From DATDYW01 sp036516995 (GTDB lineage Bacteria; Patescibacteriota; Minisyncoccia; Phycocordibacterales; JAACPR01), in assembly GCA_036516995.1 (NCBI GenBank), contig DATDYW010000073.1, forward strand, positions 1 through 7,277: 7,277 nt of DNA, read 5' to 3'. Both the position numbers and the translations under genes were made by a program. Position 1 is the first letter of the stretch, and each line of letters opens with the position of its first letter. Positions 1 to 4,430 of this stretch are shown one piece after another. Under the pieces are notes generated by a model. It ran no database searches. It was not told where the DNA came from and saw only the letters and a list, made by a program, of their open reading frames with translations.

Positions 1-37
1 TTGCATCGATCGCGGGGCGACAGTTCCGAGCGAGACG

Positions 38-91
38 AAACGAAAACCGCCCCGAAGTGGGGCGAATGCCCAGCGAGGGCGGTTTTCGTTT
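38..91. terminator. Bidirectional intrinsic terminator after rpsG
   Basis: The arms at 38-52 and 77-91 form a perfect 15-bp inverted repeat. Each arm is GC-rich at the loop side and A/T-rich at the outer side, so transcripts from either strand end in a T-rich run (TTTTCGTTT on the plus strand, its mirror on the minus strand). The 24-nt loop holds a smaller GGGC/GCCC hairpin. On the minus strand it lies about 135 nt beyond the rpsG stop and should end the rpsL-rpsG transcript. It may also stop a plus-strand transcript entering from the left edge. Confidence 0.85.
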
Positions 92-117
92 GTCGCAGCC
101 GGATGACCACAAAACGT

Positions 118-225
118 GTCTGGGTCGTCAGGCACGAGCGAAAATGCCCTTCCCTAGCCGACGCGCTACGAATGTAGAGCGAGGCGTAGGGAGGGCGTTC
201 GTAGCCGTGACTCGGCGACCCAGAC
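118..225 (-). repeat. Long imperfect hairpin starting at the rpsG stop codon
   Basis: A 10-bp perfect outer arm (118-127 with 216-225) encloses further matched pairs in order: CACG 133-136 with CGTG 206-209, CGAA 139-142 with TTCG 198-201, GCCCT-CCCTA 146-156 with TAGGGAGGGC 187-196 (one bulged T), and CTAC 166-169 with GTAG 174-177 around a GAAT tip. The structure is about 108 nt long and its outer arm reaches the last base of the rpsG stop codon. In the rpsG mRNA it would form a 3' UTR hairpin upstream of the terminator at 38-91. It could be a dispersed palindromic element, an RNA-stability structure or a cruciform; the sequence does not decide. Confidence 0.6.
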
Positions 226-695
226 TACCAGGCAAAGTGGGCGAAGGCTTTGTTAGCTTCGGCCATCCGGTGCACGTTCTCCTTCTTCTTCGCAGCCTCA
301 CCTTCGTTCTTGGAGGCGGCAACGATTTCGGCGGCGAGCTTCTTGGCCATCGGCTTGCCCTTGCCGCTCCGCGCTGCCTCAATCATCCAGGTCATCGCCA
401 AGAAGTTGCGGCGCTCGGGGCGCACCTCGCGGGGCACCTGGTAGTTGGCGCCGCCGACGCGGCGGGAGCGAACCTCAACCTGCGGCGCGACGTTCTTGAG
501 CGCGAGATCGAAAGTTTCTAGCGGATTCTCCACCTTGGCATCCGTCTTCACAATCTCGAGCGCCTCGTAGACGATATCGCGGGCGACGCTCTTCTTGCCC
601 GCGTGCATTATGTGGTTGATGAACTTGGCGACCTTCTCCGAGTTGTACTTCGGGTCAGGGCCAACCTTGTTTCGATTTGTGACTTTCTTGCGCAT
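225..695 (-). CDS. rpsG: 30S ribosomal protein S7 (uS7)
   Basis: S7 binds the 3' major domain of 16S rRNA, nucleates assembly of the small-subunit head and lines the E-site mRNA exit. The 156-residue length is normal for bacteria. Family signatures are clear: DPKYNSEKVAKFIN at residues 14-27, VRSRRVGGANYQVPREV at about 75-91, RRNFLAMTWMIEAAR at about 95-109, and the C-terminal VHRMAEANKAFAHFAW, which matches the usual NKAFAHYRW end with minor changes. The ATG at 695 gives the expected N-terminus (MRKK, then the basic stretch before DPKY). It follows rpsL by 16 nt, so the two are almost certainly co-transcribed. No clear Shine-Dalgarno sequence is visible in that A/T-rich gap. The usual next genes of the str operon (fusA, tuf) are not there: the gene is followed by a long hairpin and a terminator. 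Confidence 0.97.
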   Translation of the reverse strand: MRKKVTNRNKVGPDPKYNSEKVAKFINHIMHAGKKSVARDIVYEALEIVKTDAKVENPLETFDLALKNVAPQVEVRSRRVGGANYQVPREVRPERRNFLAMTWMIEAARSGKGKPMAKKLAAEIVAASKNEGEAAKKKENVHRMAEANKAFAHFAW

Positions 696-711
696 CGGAT
701 TAAAATAACGG

Positions 712-1134
712 CTACTTCTTCGCGCCGCCCTTCCCGGCCTTCGCGCCGTAGCGGCTGCGGCCCTTCTGCCGGCCCTTCACGCCCTCGGCGTCGAGGACCC
801 CGCGGACAATCTGGTAGCGGGCGTTGATGTCCTTCACGCGGCCGGCGCGCACCAGCACCACCGAGTGCTCCTGGAGGTTGTGGGCGATGCCGGGAATGTA
901 GGCGGTGATCTCCTGGCCGTTGGTTAGACGAACGCGCGCAATCTTTCGAATAGCCGAGTTTGGCTTACGAGGAGTCTTGGTGGTGACCTTCGTGCAGACG
1001 CCGCGCTTGAACGGCGAGTCGTGGAAGACCGGGCGGTTCTTGAGCACGTTGAAGCTCCGCTGCAGGGCAACTGCTTTCGATTTTCGGGCCACCTTGCGGC
1101 GGCCGCGCTTCACGAGCTGGGAAATGGTGGGCAT
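712..1134 (-). CDS. rpsL: 30S ribosomal protein S12 (uS12)
   Basis: S12 sits at the decoding centre and controls accuracy of codon recognition. The 140-residue protein starts with the standard MPTISQLVKRGR and holds KRGVCTKVTT (43-52), TPRKPNSAIRK (54-64), AYIPGIAHNLQEHSVVLVR (78-96) and GRVKD (98-102). The two lysines known as streptomycin-site residues are kept (K57 in PRKPN, K101 in RVKD), and D102, the usual RimO methylthiolation site, is also kept. Two departures stand out. A segment of about 12 extra residues lies at 25-40 before PFKRGVC, which I recall as typical of Parcubacteria. The usually near-invariant LPGVRYH loop reads INARYQ (103-108), one residue shorter, and GEGHNLQEHS reads GIAHNLQEHS. 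It is the first gene of an rpsL-rpsG pair. Confidence 0.97.
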   Translation of the reverse strand: MPTISQLVKRGRRKVARKSKAVALQRSFNVLKNRPVFHDSPFKRGVCTKVTTKTPRKPNSAIRKIARVRLTNGQEITAYIPGIAHNLQEHSVVLVRAGRVKDINARYQIVRGVLDAEGVKGRQKGRSRYGAKAGKGGAKK

Positions 1135-1158
1135 TCGTCTTTTCGGTTTGGCGGAAGA

Positions 1159-1187
1159 AAGCTAGCACGCAGCCTAGAGTCTGCCAA
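1159..1187 (-). promoter_or_regulatory. Candidate promoter of rpsL-rpsG
   Basis: On the minus strand TTGGCA (1182-1187) and TAGCTT (1159-1164) are 17 nt apart, and a TG lies 1 nt before the -10 box (TGC-TAGCTT), giving an extended -10 form. Transcription would start near 1152, about 18 nt before the rpsL ATG. A second, weaker candidate is TATAAA (minus strand, 1204-1209), whose -35 match is poor. I see nothing else in 1188-1300. Confidence 0.5.
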
Positions 1188-1301
1188 GCGTTGGGTTCTC
1201 TCCTTTATATTTTCTTTACCGTTTCTTGATCACCCGTTTGCTACTGTCCCGCCCCGGGGGTCTGCCTTTGGCGCGATTCTTTCGGAAATAATCGGGAAAA
1301 G

Positions 1302-1508
1302 AAAAAGCCGGCGCCCACGAAAGGGGCGCCGGCGACCGCTGGTATTTGGCGGTCTCCGACGGCGACCATGACGGCGTACACGGGCACCCAAGATGACCCT
1401 GACCCCACCGATTGACTAGCCCTTTGGCTTGGCACTAGCTGGTCGCCCATTTGCGGCTTGTCGTTCTTGCCGTGTGAATGGACTCATGCTGCCGAGTCCT
1501 AGGGGTCA
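1302..1508 (-). ncRNA. Candidate small structured RNA, unknown family
   Basis: This stretch after the M50 gene has its own sigma70-type promoter (1515-1543) and its own terminator (1307-1333), which defines a transcript of roughly 200 nt. Internal pairing is visible. TGACCCC at 1400-1406 is complementary to GGGGTCA at 1502-1508 and closes a domain of about 110 nt. Inside it are hairpins 1480-1485/1494-1499 (GGACTC/GAGTCC), 1454-1457/1469-1472 (CGGC/GCCG) and CTAG arms near 1416-1419/1435-1438. GGTCGCC-type segments could pair elsewhere. I saw no signature of tmRNA, RNase P RNA or SRP RNA. A 23-codon ORF (1416-1487, minus) lies within it, with AGGA 9 nt before its ATG, so a small-peptide mRNA is the alternative. 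A longer ORF reading (1241-1450) runs through the terminator stem and is unlikely to be a gene. Confidence 0.45.
1307..1333 (-). terminator. Intrinsic terminator, minus strand
   Basis: A perfect 10-bp GC-only stem (1307-1316 with 1324-1333) has a 7-nt loop and is followed, on the minus strand, by TTTTTCTTTT. It lies about 215 nt beyond the M50 protease stop and upstream of the rpsL promoter. It would end either M50 read-through or the separate small transcript proposed at 1302-1508. Confidence 0.88.
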
Positions 1509-1514
1509 AAAGAG

Positions 1515-1543
1515 AATCTAGGCGACAGATTGGTTCGCGTCAA
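1515..1543 (-). promoter_or_regulatory. Promoter just after the M50 stop codon
   Basis: On the minus strand TTGACG (1538-1543, 5 of 6 consensus bases) and TAGATT (1515-1520, 4 of 6) are separated by exactly 17 nt. The -35 box begins 5 nt beyond the M50 stop codon. The only thing between this promoter and the next terminator is the candidate small RNA, so it does not serve a large gene. Confidence 0.55.
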
Positions 1544-1548
1544 GCAAC

Positions 1549-2154
1549 TTAGCCTCCGAGCGCGAACGACGCAGCAATGAGCACCCAGCGTTCAATAATC
1601 GGCCAGAGGGCATACGCGACGATGAGAACGAAGAGTATCGAGCCGGCGAACGGCATCGCGAGGAACGCGCGGCCGCGTTGGCCGAGAAAGGACGCGAGAA
1701 TCTTCGAGCCGTCGAGCGGCGGGATGGGCATCAGATTGAACGCGGCGAGCGCCAGGTTCACCAGCACCACCACGCCGAAGAACGTGGCGAGCGCGGGCGA
1801 GAGGCTCATCGCTCCGATTCGGAAAGCGATTGCAAAAACACCGGCGAGCAGAATATTTGAGAGCGGACCGGCAACGGCAACGAGCGCCTCGCCCCAGCGA
1901 CGGTTCGTCAGGTTGTACGGGTTGTACGGCACCGGCTTGGCCCAGCCGAAGAGGATTGGGCTGCCCAGCATCGCGAGTATCGCCGGCACGAGGACGGAGC
2001 CGAGCGGGTCGAGGTGGCGCAGGGGGTTCATTGTGAGCCTTCCTGCGAGTTTGGCGGTTGGATCACCAAGCCAAAGAGCGGCGTAGCCGTGGGCCGCCTC
2101 GTGCAGCGAGGCGGAGATAATCAGGACGGCGACAGAAAGTATAGTTTCGGACAT
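1549..2154 (-). CDS. M50-family (site-2-type) membrane metalloprotease
   Basis: This is a small intramembrane zinc protease of the M50 family, the group that includes site-2 proteases and SpoIVFB; its substrate cannot be read from the sequence. The zinc motif HEAAH is at residues 18-22 inside the first hydrophobic segment, with E19 as catalytic residue. The third zinc ligand is D148 in NLMPIPPLDG (140-149), the typical second motif. GPLSN at 96-100 is also usual for the group. Hydrophobic segments are seen at about 5-17, 52-70, 92-112, 122-140 and 165-195. At 201 residues it is a minimal form, without PDZ or CBS domains. The ATG at 2154 is the natural start, as it places HExxH close to the N-terminus as in relatives. 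It is divergent from rpmB, and a candidate small-RNA promoter follows its stop within 6 nt. Confidence 0.92.
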   Translation of the reverse strand: MSETILSVAVLIISASLHEAAHGYAALWLGDPTAKLAGRLTMNPLRHLDPLGSVLVPAILAMLGSPILFGWAKPVPYNPYNLTNRRWGEALVAVAGPLSNILLAGVFAIAFRIGAMSLSPALATFFGVVVLVNLALAAFNLMPIPPLDGSKILASFLGQRGRAFLAMPFAGSILFVLIVAYALWPIIERWVLIAASFALGG

Positions 2155-2254
2155 GGTTATAGTTTAGTAGCCTCGTCCGGTCACGACTCGCCTCGGGCCG
2201 TCGCCCTCGGCGGCCGCGACCCCGCCTCGCGGCCTCGCGCCACGCTCGGCATCG

Positions 2255-2320
2255 CTCCGGCCTTCGATTCCCCAGCGACGTGCGCAGGCACCTCGCCTTA
2301 CGGGGAATCGAACCTCGGGG
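2255..2320. repeat. Long nested hairpin in the M50/rpmB spacer
   Basis: The core is a perfect 11-bp inverted repeat, TTCGATTCCCC (2263-2273) with GGGGAATCGAA (2302-2312). Inside are GCGA/TCGC (2275-2278, 2293-2296) and GTGC/GCAC (2280-2283, 2288-2291) around a GCAG tip. Outside, after a CC/CC internal loop, 2255-2260 can pair with 2315-2320, partly by G-T pairs. The minus-strand text GGTTCGATTCC resembles a tRNA T-arm, but no acceptor, anticodon or D-arm can be assembled, so this is not a tRNA. The rest of the spacer (2155-2254) is very GC-rich with many short inverted repeats and no coding signal I trust. Confidence 0.6.
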
Positions 2321-2330
2321 CTACCACAAT

Positions 2331-2358
2331 TTGCATTATACGATACCCGTGCTAAATT
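2331..2358 (+). promoter_or_regulatory. Weak candidate promoter of rpmB
   Basis: TTGCAT (2331-2336) and TAAATT (2353-2358) are 16 nt apart, with a start site expected about 10 nt before the rpmB ATG. Both boxes are imperfect. The -35 overlaps the minus-strand TATAAT at 2335-2340, so the two divergent genes may share this region. Confidence 0.3.
2335..2340 (-). promoter_or_regulatory. Consensus -10 box, possible M50 promoter
   Basis: A perfect TATAAT lies on the minus strand here, pointing at the M50 gene, but no good -35 is found 16-18 nt upstream. If used, transcription starts near 2328 and the hairpin at 2255-2320 lies at the extreme 5' end of a leader of about 175 nt. Another TATAAC (2156-2161) is too close to the ATG to serve. 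Confidence 0.3.
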
Positions 2359-2375
2359 TCGCCGGCACAAATTTT

Positions 2376-2618
2376 ATGGCTAAAACCTGCGCAGTTACCG
2401 GCAAAAAGTCCATCGTGGGCGGCGGCTACAGCAACCGCACCCGCGCCACCCAGTTCAACCCGGTGGGTCTTCGCCGCCGCCACCCGAATCTCCAGAAGAA
2501 GACCATCTTCGTGCCAGAGCTCAAGCGCAAAGTTACTGTCACTCTCTCGACGCAGGGCTTCCGCACCATCGCCAAGAAGGGCGCGTACAAGGTGCTGAAG
2601 GAGGCGGGCCTAATTTAA
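2376..2618 (+). CDS. rpmB: 50S ribosomal protein L28 (bL28)
   Basis: bL28 is a small protein of the large subunit near the E site. The 80-residue product opens with MAKTCAVTGKKSIVGGGYS, the standard bL28 N-terminus, and holds RRRHPNLQKKTIFVPEL (about 36-52), matching the usual FxPNLQxxxxxVPxL block, followed by KVTVTLSTQGFRTIAKKG. Length is normal. The ORF is open for 32 more codons upstream (to 2280), but that part runs through the spacer hairpin and matches nothing in bL28, so the ATG at 2376 is chosen. No Shine-Dalgarno sequence is visible; the ATG follows an A/T-rich AAATTTT. Transcribed alone, and followed 40 nt later by an intrinsic terminator. Confidence 0.96.
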   Translation: MAKTCAVTGKKSIVGGGYSNRTRATQFNPVGLRRRHPNLQKKTIFVPELKRKVTVTLSTQGFRTIAKKGAYKVLKEAGLI

Positions 2619-2627
2619 AGAAGGAAT

Positions 2628-2717
2628 AAGTAATAGGTAACAAGTAACAAGTTCGGCCGCCGACTGAGCGGCGTTTTTGTATTCAACTTGTTACCTGTTA
2701 CCTGTTACCTGTTACTT
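2628..2717. repeat. Heptamer tandem repeats (GTTACCT) as inverted arms
   Basis: The right arm has four tandem 7-mers, GTTACCT three times and GTTACTT once (2690-2717), preceded by AACTT. The left arm (2628-2653) is the reverse complement with fewer units: AAGTAAT, AGGTAAC, AAGTAAC, AAGTT. The arms flank the rpmB terminator, and the right arm ends 3 nt from the stop codon of the gene at 2721-3581. The unequal unit number suggests slippage. This resembles the short tandem heptamer repeats described in cyanobacteria, by form only. Confidence 0.85.
2658..2678 (+). terminator. rpmB intrinsic terminator
   Basis: CGCCG (2658-2662) and CGGCG (2669-2673) form a 5-bp stem with a 6-nt loop, directly followed by TTTTT (2674-2678). 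The GC hairpin sits in the loop of the larger heptamer-repeat inverted pair (2628-2653 with 2685-2717), which can lengthen the stem. Confidence 0.75.
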
Positions 2718-2720
2718 CGC

Positions 2721-3581
2721 TCAGCCCTGCGGCAGCATCTCCCACCGCCCGTCGCCTTTTGTGCTGAACGCGACCGTCCCCCGGCCTAGGGTTGATTCGA
2801 TTGCCACGTGTGCCTCAGCGAGCGTCACGAGCGTTTCGGCGGTGGGGTGGCCGTAGCGGTTACTGATGCCGGCGGAGATCACGGCGAAGAGCGGCGAGGC
2901 GGCCACAACAAAGGCTGAGTCGGTCGCGGTCTTCGAGCCGTGATGGCCGGGTTTCAGAATTTGCACGTCGAGCGGGTCGCCCGCGGCCACCAGAATTTTC
3001 TCCACCCCCTTCGGCGCGTCGCCGGTGAGCAGCGCGGAGGAAGAACCGTACCGCAGCACGGCTACCATCGACATGTTGTTGCCCGCAGCGGCGGGTAAAT
3101 TCGGCGGCGGCCAGAGGATGTCGAGAAAAACGCCGTCGGCCTCGTCGAGAACGAGGCGGTCACCACGAATGAGCGTTCCGGTTGCGACATTCGCGTCGGT
3201 TACGGCTACATCGAGCGCCCGCTCTGTTGGTTCGCCAGATTTATACGGCGAGGAGAGTAGCTTTTCGACTTTTCTTTTCGAAACGACACTCGGTAGGCCG
3301 CCGATGTGATCGAGGTCTGGGTGTGTGGCAATCGCCGCGGCAATTGCGCGGCCCGCTGGCAGTGCCGCGGCGAGCGGCGGTAGAACGCTGCCGGGCGGCC
3401 CGCCGTCCACCATCGCGGAGGCTCCGTTGGGTGCCTCAATCAGAATCGAGTCGCCTTGGCCGATATCTAGAAAAGACAGGCGCAGCTCCCCCGCCGCGCG
3501 GCCCGGCGCGAGCAGCGCGAGCGCCAGGGCGACAATCCCCGCTAGTGCGGCGAGATCGGCAGCGCGACAAACTCTCTTCAC
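2721..3581 (-). CDS. ComEC-like metallo-beta-lactamase-fold hydrolase, exported
   Basis: The protein matches the C-terminal metallo-beta-lactamase domain of ComEC/Rec2, here as a stand-alone 286-residue protein without the ComEC membrane channel. Residues 8-30 form one hydrophobic segment, probably a signal peptide or anchor, so the enzyme domain would lie outside the membrane. The domain shows FLDIGQGDSILIEAP (37-51), MVDGG (57-61), the metal motif HPDLDH (87-92, the HxDxDH variant usual in ComEC), NNMSMV (168-173), LLTGDA (184-189, D188), LKPGHHGS (209-216) and GHPT (244-247). In ComEC this domain is thought to degrade the non-transported DNA strand; a nuclease or phosphodiesterase role here is inference. 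The start is GTG at 3581; no Shine-Dalgarno sequence is evident. The gene is divergent from the SOD gene, with repeat arrays in the spacer. Heptamer repeats follow its stop. Confidence 0.88.
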   Translation of the reverse strand: MKRVCRAADLAALAGIVALALALLAPGRAAGELRLSFLDIGQGDSILIEAPNGASAMVDGGPPGSVLPPLAAALPAGRAIAAAIATHPDLDHIGGLPSVVSKRKVEKLLSSPYKSGEPTERALDVAVTDANVATGTLIRGDRLVLDEADGVFLDILWPPPNLPAAAGNNMSMVAVLRYGSSSALLTGDAPKGVEKILVAAGDPLDVQILKPGHHGSKTATDSAFVVAASPLFAVISAGISNRYGHPTAETLVTLAEAHVAIESTLGRGTVAFSTKGDGRWEMLPQG

Positions 3582-3604
3582 GACGACACGCTAGCGTCCC
3601 CGCC

Positions 3605-3648
3605 ATAAAGCCCCCATAAACTGGCCCTAAAGCCTCGATAAAGCCAGG
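3605..3648. repeat. Four tandem 11-bp units (ATAAAGCC-type)
   Basis: Units begin at 3605, 3616, 3627 and 3638, exactly 11 bp apart: ATAAAGCC, ATAAACTG, CTAAAGCC, ATAAAGCC, each followed by a C/G-rich triplet. The period is close to one DNA turn, so the same motif faces one side of the helix. It begins 23 bp upstream of the GTG of the gene at 2721-3581. Candidate roles are a regulator-binding array or intrinsically curved DNA. Confidence 0.7.
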
Positions 3649-3668
3649 GTTACCCTCGCTCTGAAATT

Positions 3669-3715
3669 CGAGTTCAACTCGCGCGCGAGTTGAACTCGTG
3701 AGAGAGTTGAACTCG
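3669..3715. promoter_or_regulatory. Three phased palindromic operator-like sites before SOD
   Basis: The 11-bp near-perfect palindrome GAGTTSAACTC occurs at 3670-3680, 3687-3697 and 3704-3714, with an exact 17-bp period. The first two copies plus their spacer form a perfect 30-bp palindrome (3669-3698, 15-bp arms without a loop). The last copy ends 23 bp before the SOD ATG. Repeated dyads at a fixed spacing fit cooperative binding of a dimeric regulator, possibly the TrmB protein nearby (inference). No convincing -10/-35 pair for SOD was found here. Confidence 0.65.
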
Positions 3716-3737
3716 CTTAGTAACCAGCAACGCCGAC

Positions 3738-4346
3738 ATGGAAACGTTCGCCGCCAAAAAGTTCGAGATTCCGGAGCTCAGGGGTATTTCCGCCAAAACC
3801 ACCGAGGAGCATCTCAAGCTCTACGCGGGGTACGTGAGGCACGCGAATTTGATTCTTGATGAAATTGCTCGTAACCAGAGCACTGGCGCCGAGGCAACGT
3901 ACGCCGTGGCCGAGATGCAGCGCCGATTTGCGTTTGAATTTGGCGGCATCCGCAACCACGAGGTCTACTTCGGCTCGTTCGAGAATGGTGCGGTAGCGGT
4001 GAATCCTAACTCGGCGCTCGCCGCCGAAGGTAGTAAGAAGTGGCCGAGCTACGATGCCTGGCTCGCCAAGTTCAAAGCGCTCGCGATGACGCGCGGCCCG
4101 GGCTGGGCGATGCTCGTGTACGACCCGAACGGCGCGGGGCTCCTGCACTCCTGGGTGGACGAGCAGCACCTGGGGCACCTCCCCGGCACGGTTCCCATCC
4201 TCGCCCTCGATATGTGGGAGCACTCGTACGTGGCCGACTACCAGCCCTCGGGCAAGGGCAAGTACATTGACGACTTCTTCGCGAACCTGAACTGGAAATT
4301 TATTGAGGATCGCTTCGAGACAGCGCAGAAGTGCGCAGGGCACTAG
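3738..4346 (+). CDS. Superoxide dismutase, Fe/Mn family
   Basis: This enzyme converts superoxide to oxygen and hydrogen peroxide, probably in the cytoplasm since no signal peptide is seen. By alignment to E. coli SODs from memory, the four metal ligands are present: H25 (TEEHLKLYAGY), H74 (RNHEVYF), and D158 and H162 in LDMWEHSY. The active-site tyrosine matches Y32. The outer-sphere positions read G70 (four residues before H74) and Q143 (fifteen before D158). That is the manganese-type arrangement; iron enzymes usually have Q at the first site. This metal call is an inference. Residues 167-180 and the C-terminal NLNWKFIEDRF follow the family. At 202 residues the length is normal. The ATG at 3738 is the only sensible start, and no Shine-Dalgarno sequence is evident. 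Upstream lie three phased palindromes. The gene is transcribed alone and converges on the gene at 4431-5159. Confidence 0.93.
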   Translation: METFAAKKFEIPELRGISAKTTEEHLKLYAGYVRHANLILDEIARNQSTGAEATYAVAEMQRRFAFEFGGIRNHEVYFGSFENGAVAVNPNSALAAEGSKKWPSYDAWLAKFKALAMTRGPGWAMLVYDPNGAGLLHSWVDEQHLGHLPGTVPILALDMWEHSYVADYQPSGKGKYIDDFFANLNWKFIEDRFETAQKCAGH

Positions 4347-4360
4347 CATAAAAAGAAAAA

Positions 4361-4387
4361 GTCGGCGCCAGGAAACCTGGCGCCGAC
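4361..4387 (-). terminator. Intrinsic terminator between convergent genes
   Basis: A perfect 12-bp stem (4361-4372 with 4376-4387) with an AAA loop is followed, on the minus strand, by TTTTTCTTTTT. It ends the transcript of the gene at 4431-5159. The plus strand has no T-run after the stem, so SOD termination here would be weaker. Confidence 0.9.
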
Positions 4388-4390
4388 CAA

Positions 4391-4404
4391 GGGCTGAGGG
4401 CTGA
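4391..4404. repeat. Heptamer repeat GGGCTGA x2
   Basis: Two perfect copies, GGGCTGA at 4391-4397 and 4398-4404, are followed by weaker units to about 4425. They lie between the stop of the gene at 4431 and its terminator. On the minus strand they read TCAGCCC, close to the AGCCTTC-type heptamers at 5491-5518 but in the opposite orientation. Confidence 0.5.
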
Positions 4405-4430
4405 GGAACGAGAGCTTGGGGGCTAAGGTT

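Noticed and set aside
57..521. Plus-strand ORF over the terminator and rpsG 3' half
   Set aside because: It begins in the terminator loop and is antisense to S7.
1241..1450. Minus-strand ORF of 69 codons before rpsL
   Set aside because: It runs straight through the 10-bp terminator stem and its T-run, and has no Shine-Dalgarno sequence or family resemblance.
2262..2350. tRNA gene on the minus strand
   Set aside because: Only the T-loop-like GGTTCGATTCC fits; the arm has a mismatch and no acceptor, anticodon or D-arm can be formed.
2164..2370. Minus-strand ORF of 68 codons in the M50/rpmB spacer
   Set aside because: Arginine/glycine-rich translation of palindromic GC-rich DNA; no coding evidence.
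2280..2375. N-terminal extension of L28 by 32 codons
   Set aside because: The extension translates the spacer hairpin and promoter region; L28 proteins start at the MAKTC position.
2690..2717. CRISPR array
   Set aside because: Units are 7 bp, directly tandem and without spacers.
3717..4349. Long minus-strand ORF opposite the SOD gene
   Set aside because: It mirrors the SOD reading frame almost end to end, which is expected in GC-rich DNA, and its translation has no family signature while SOD has all metal ligands.
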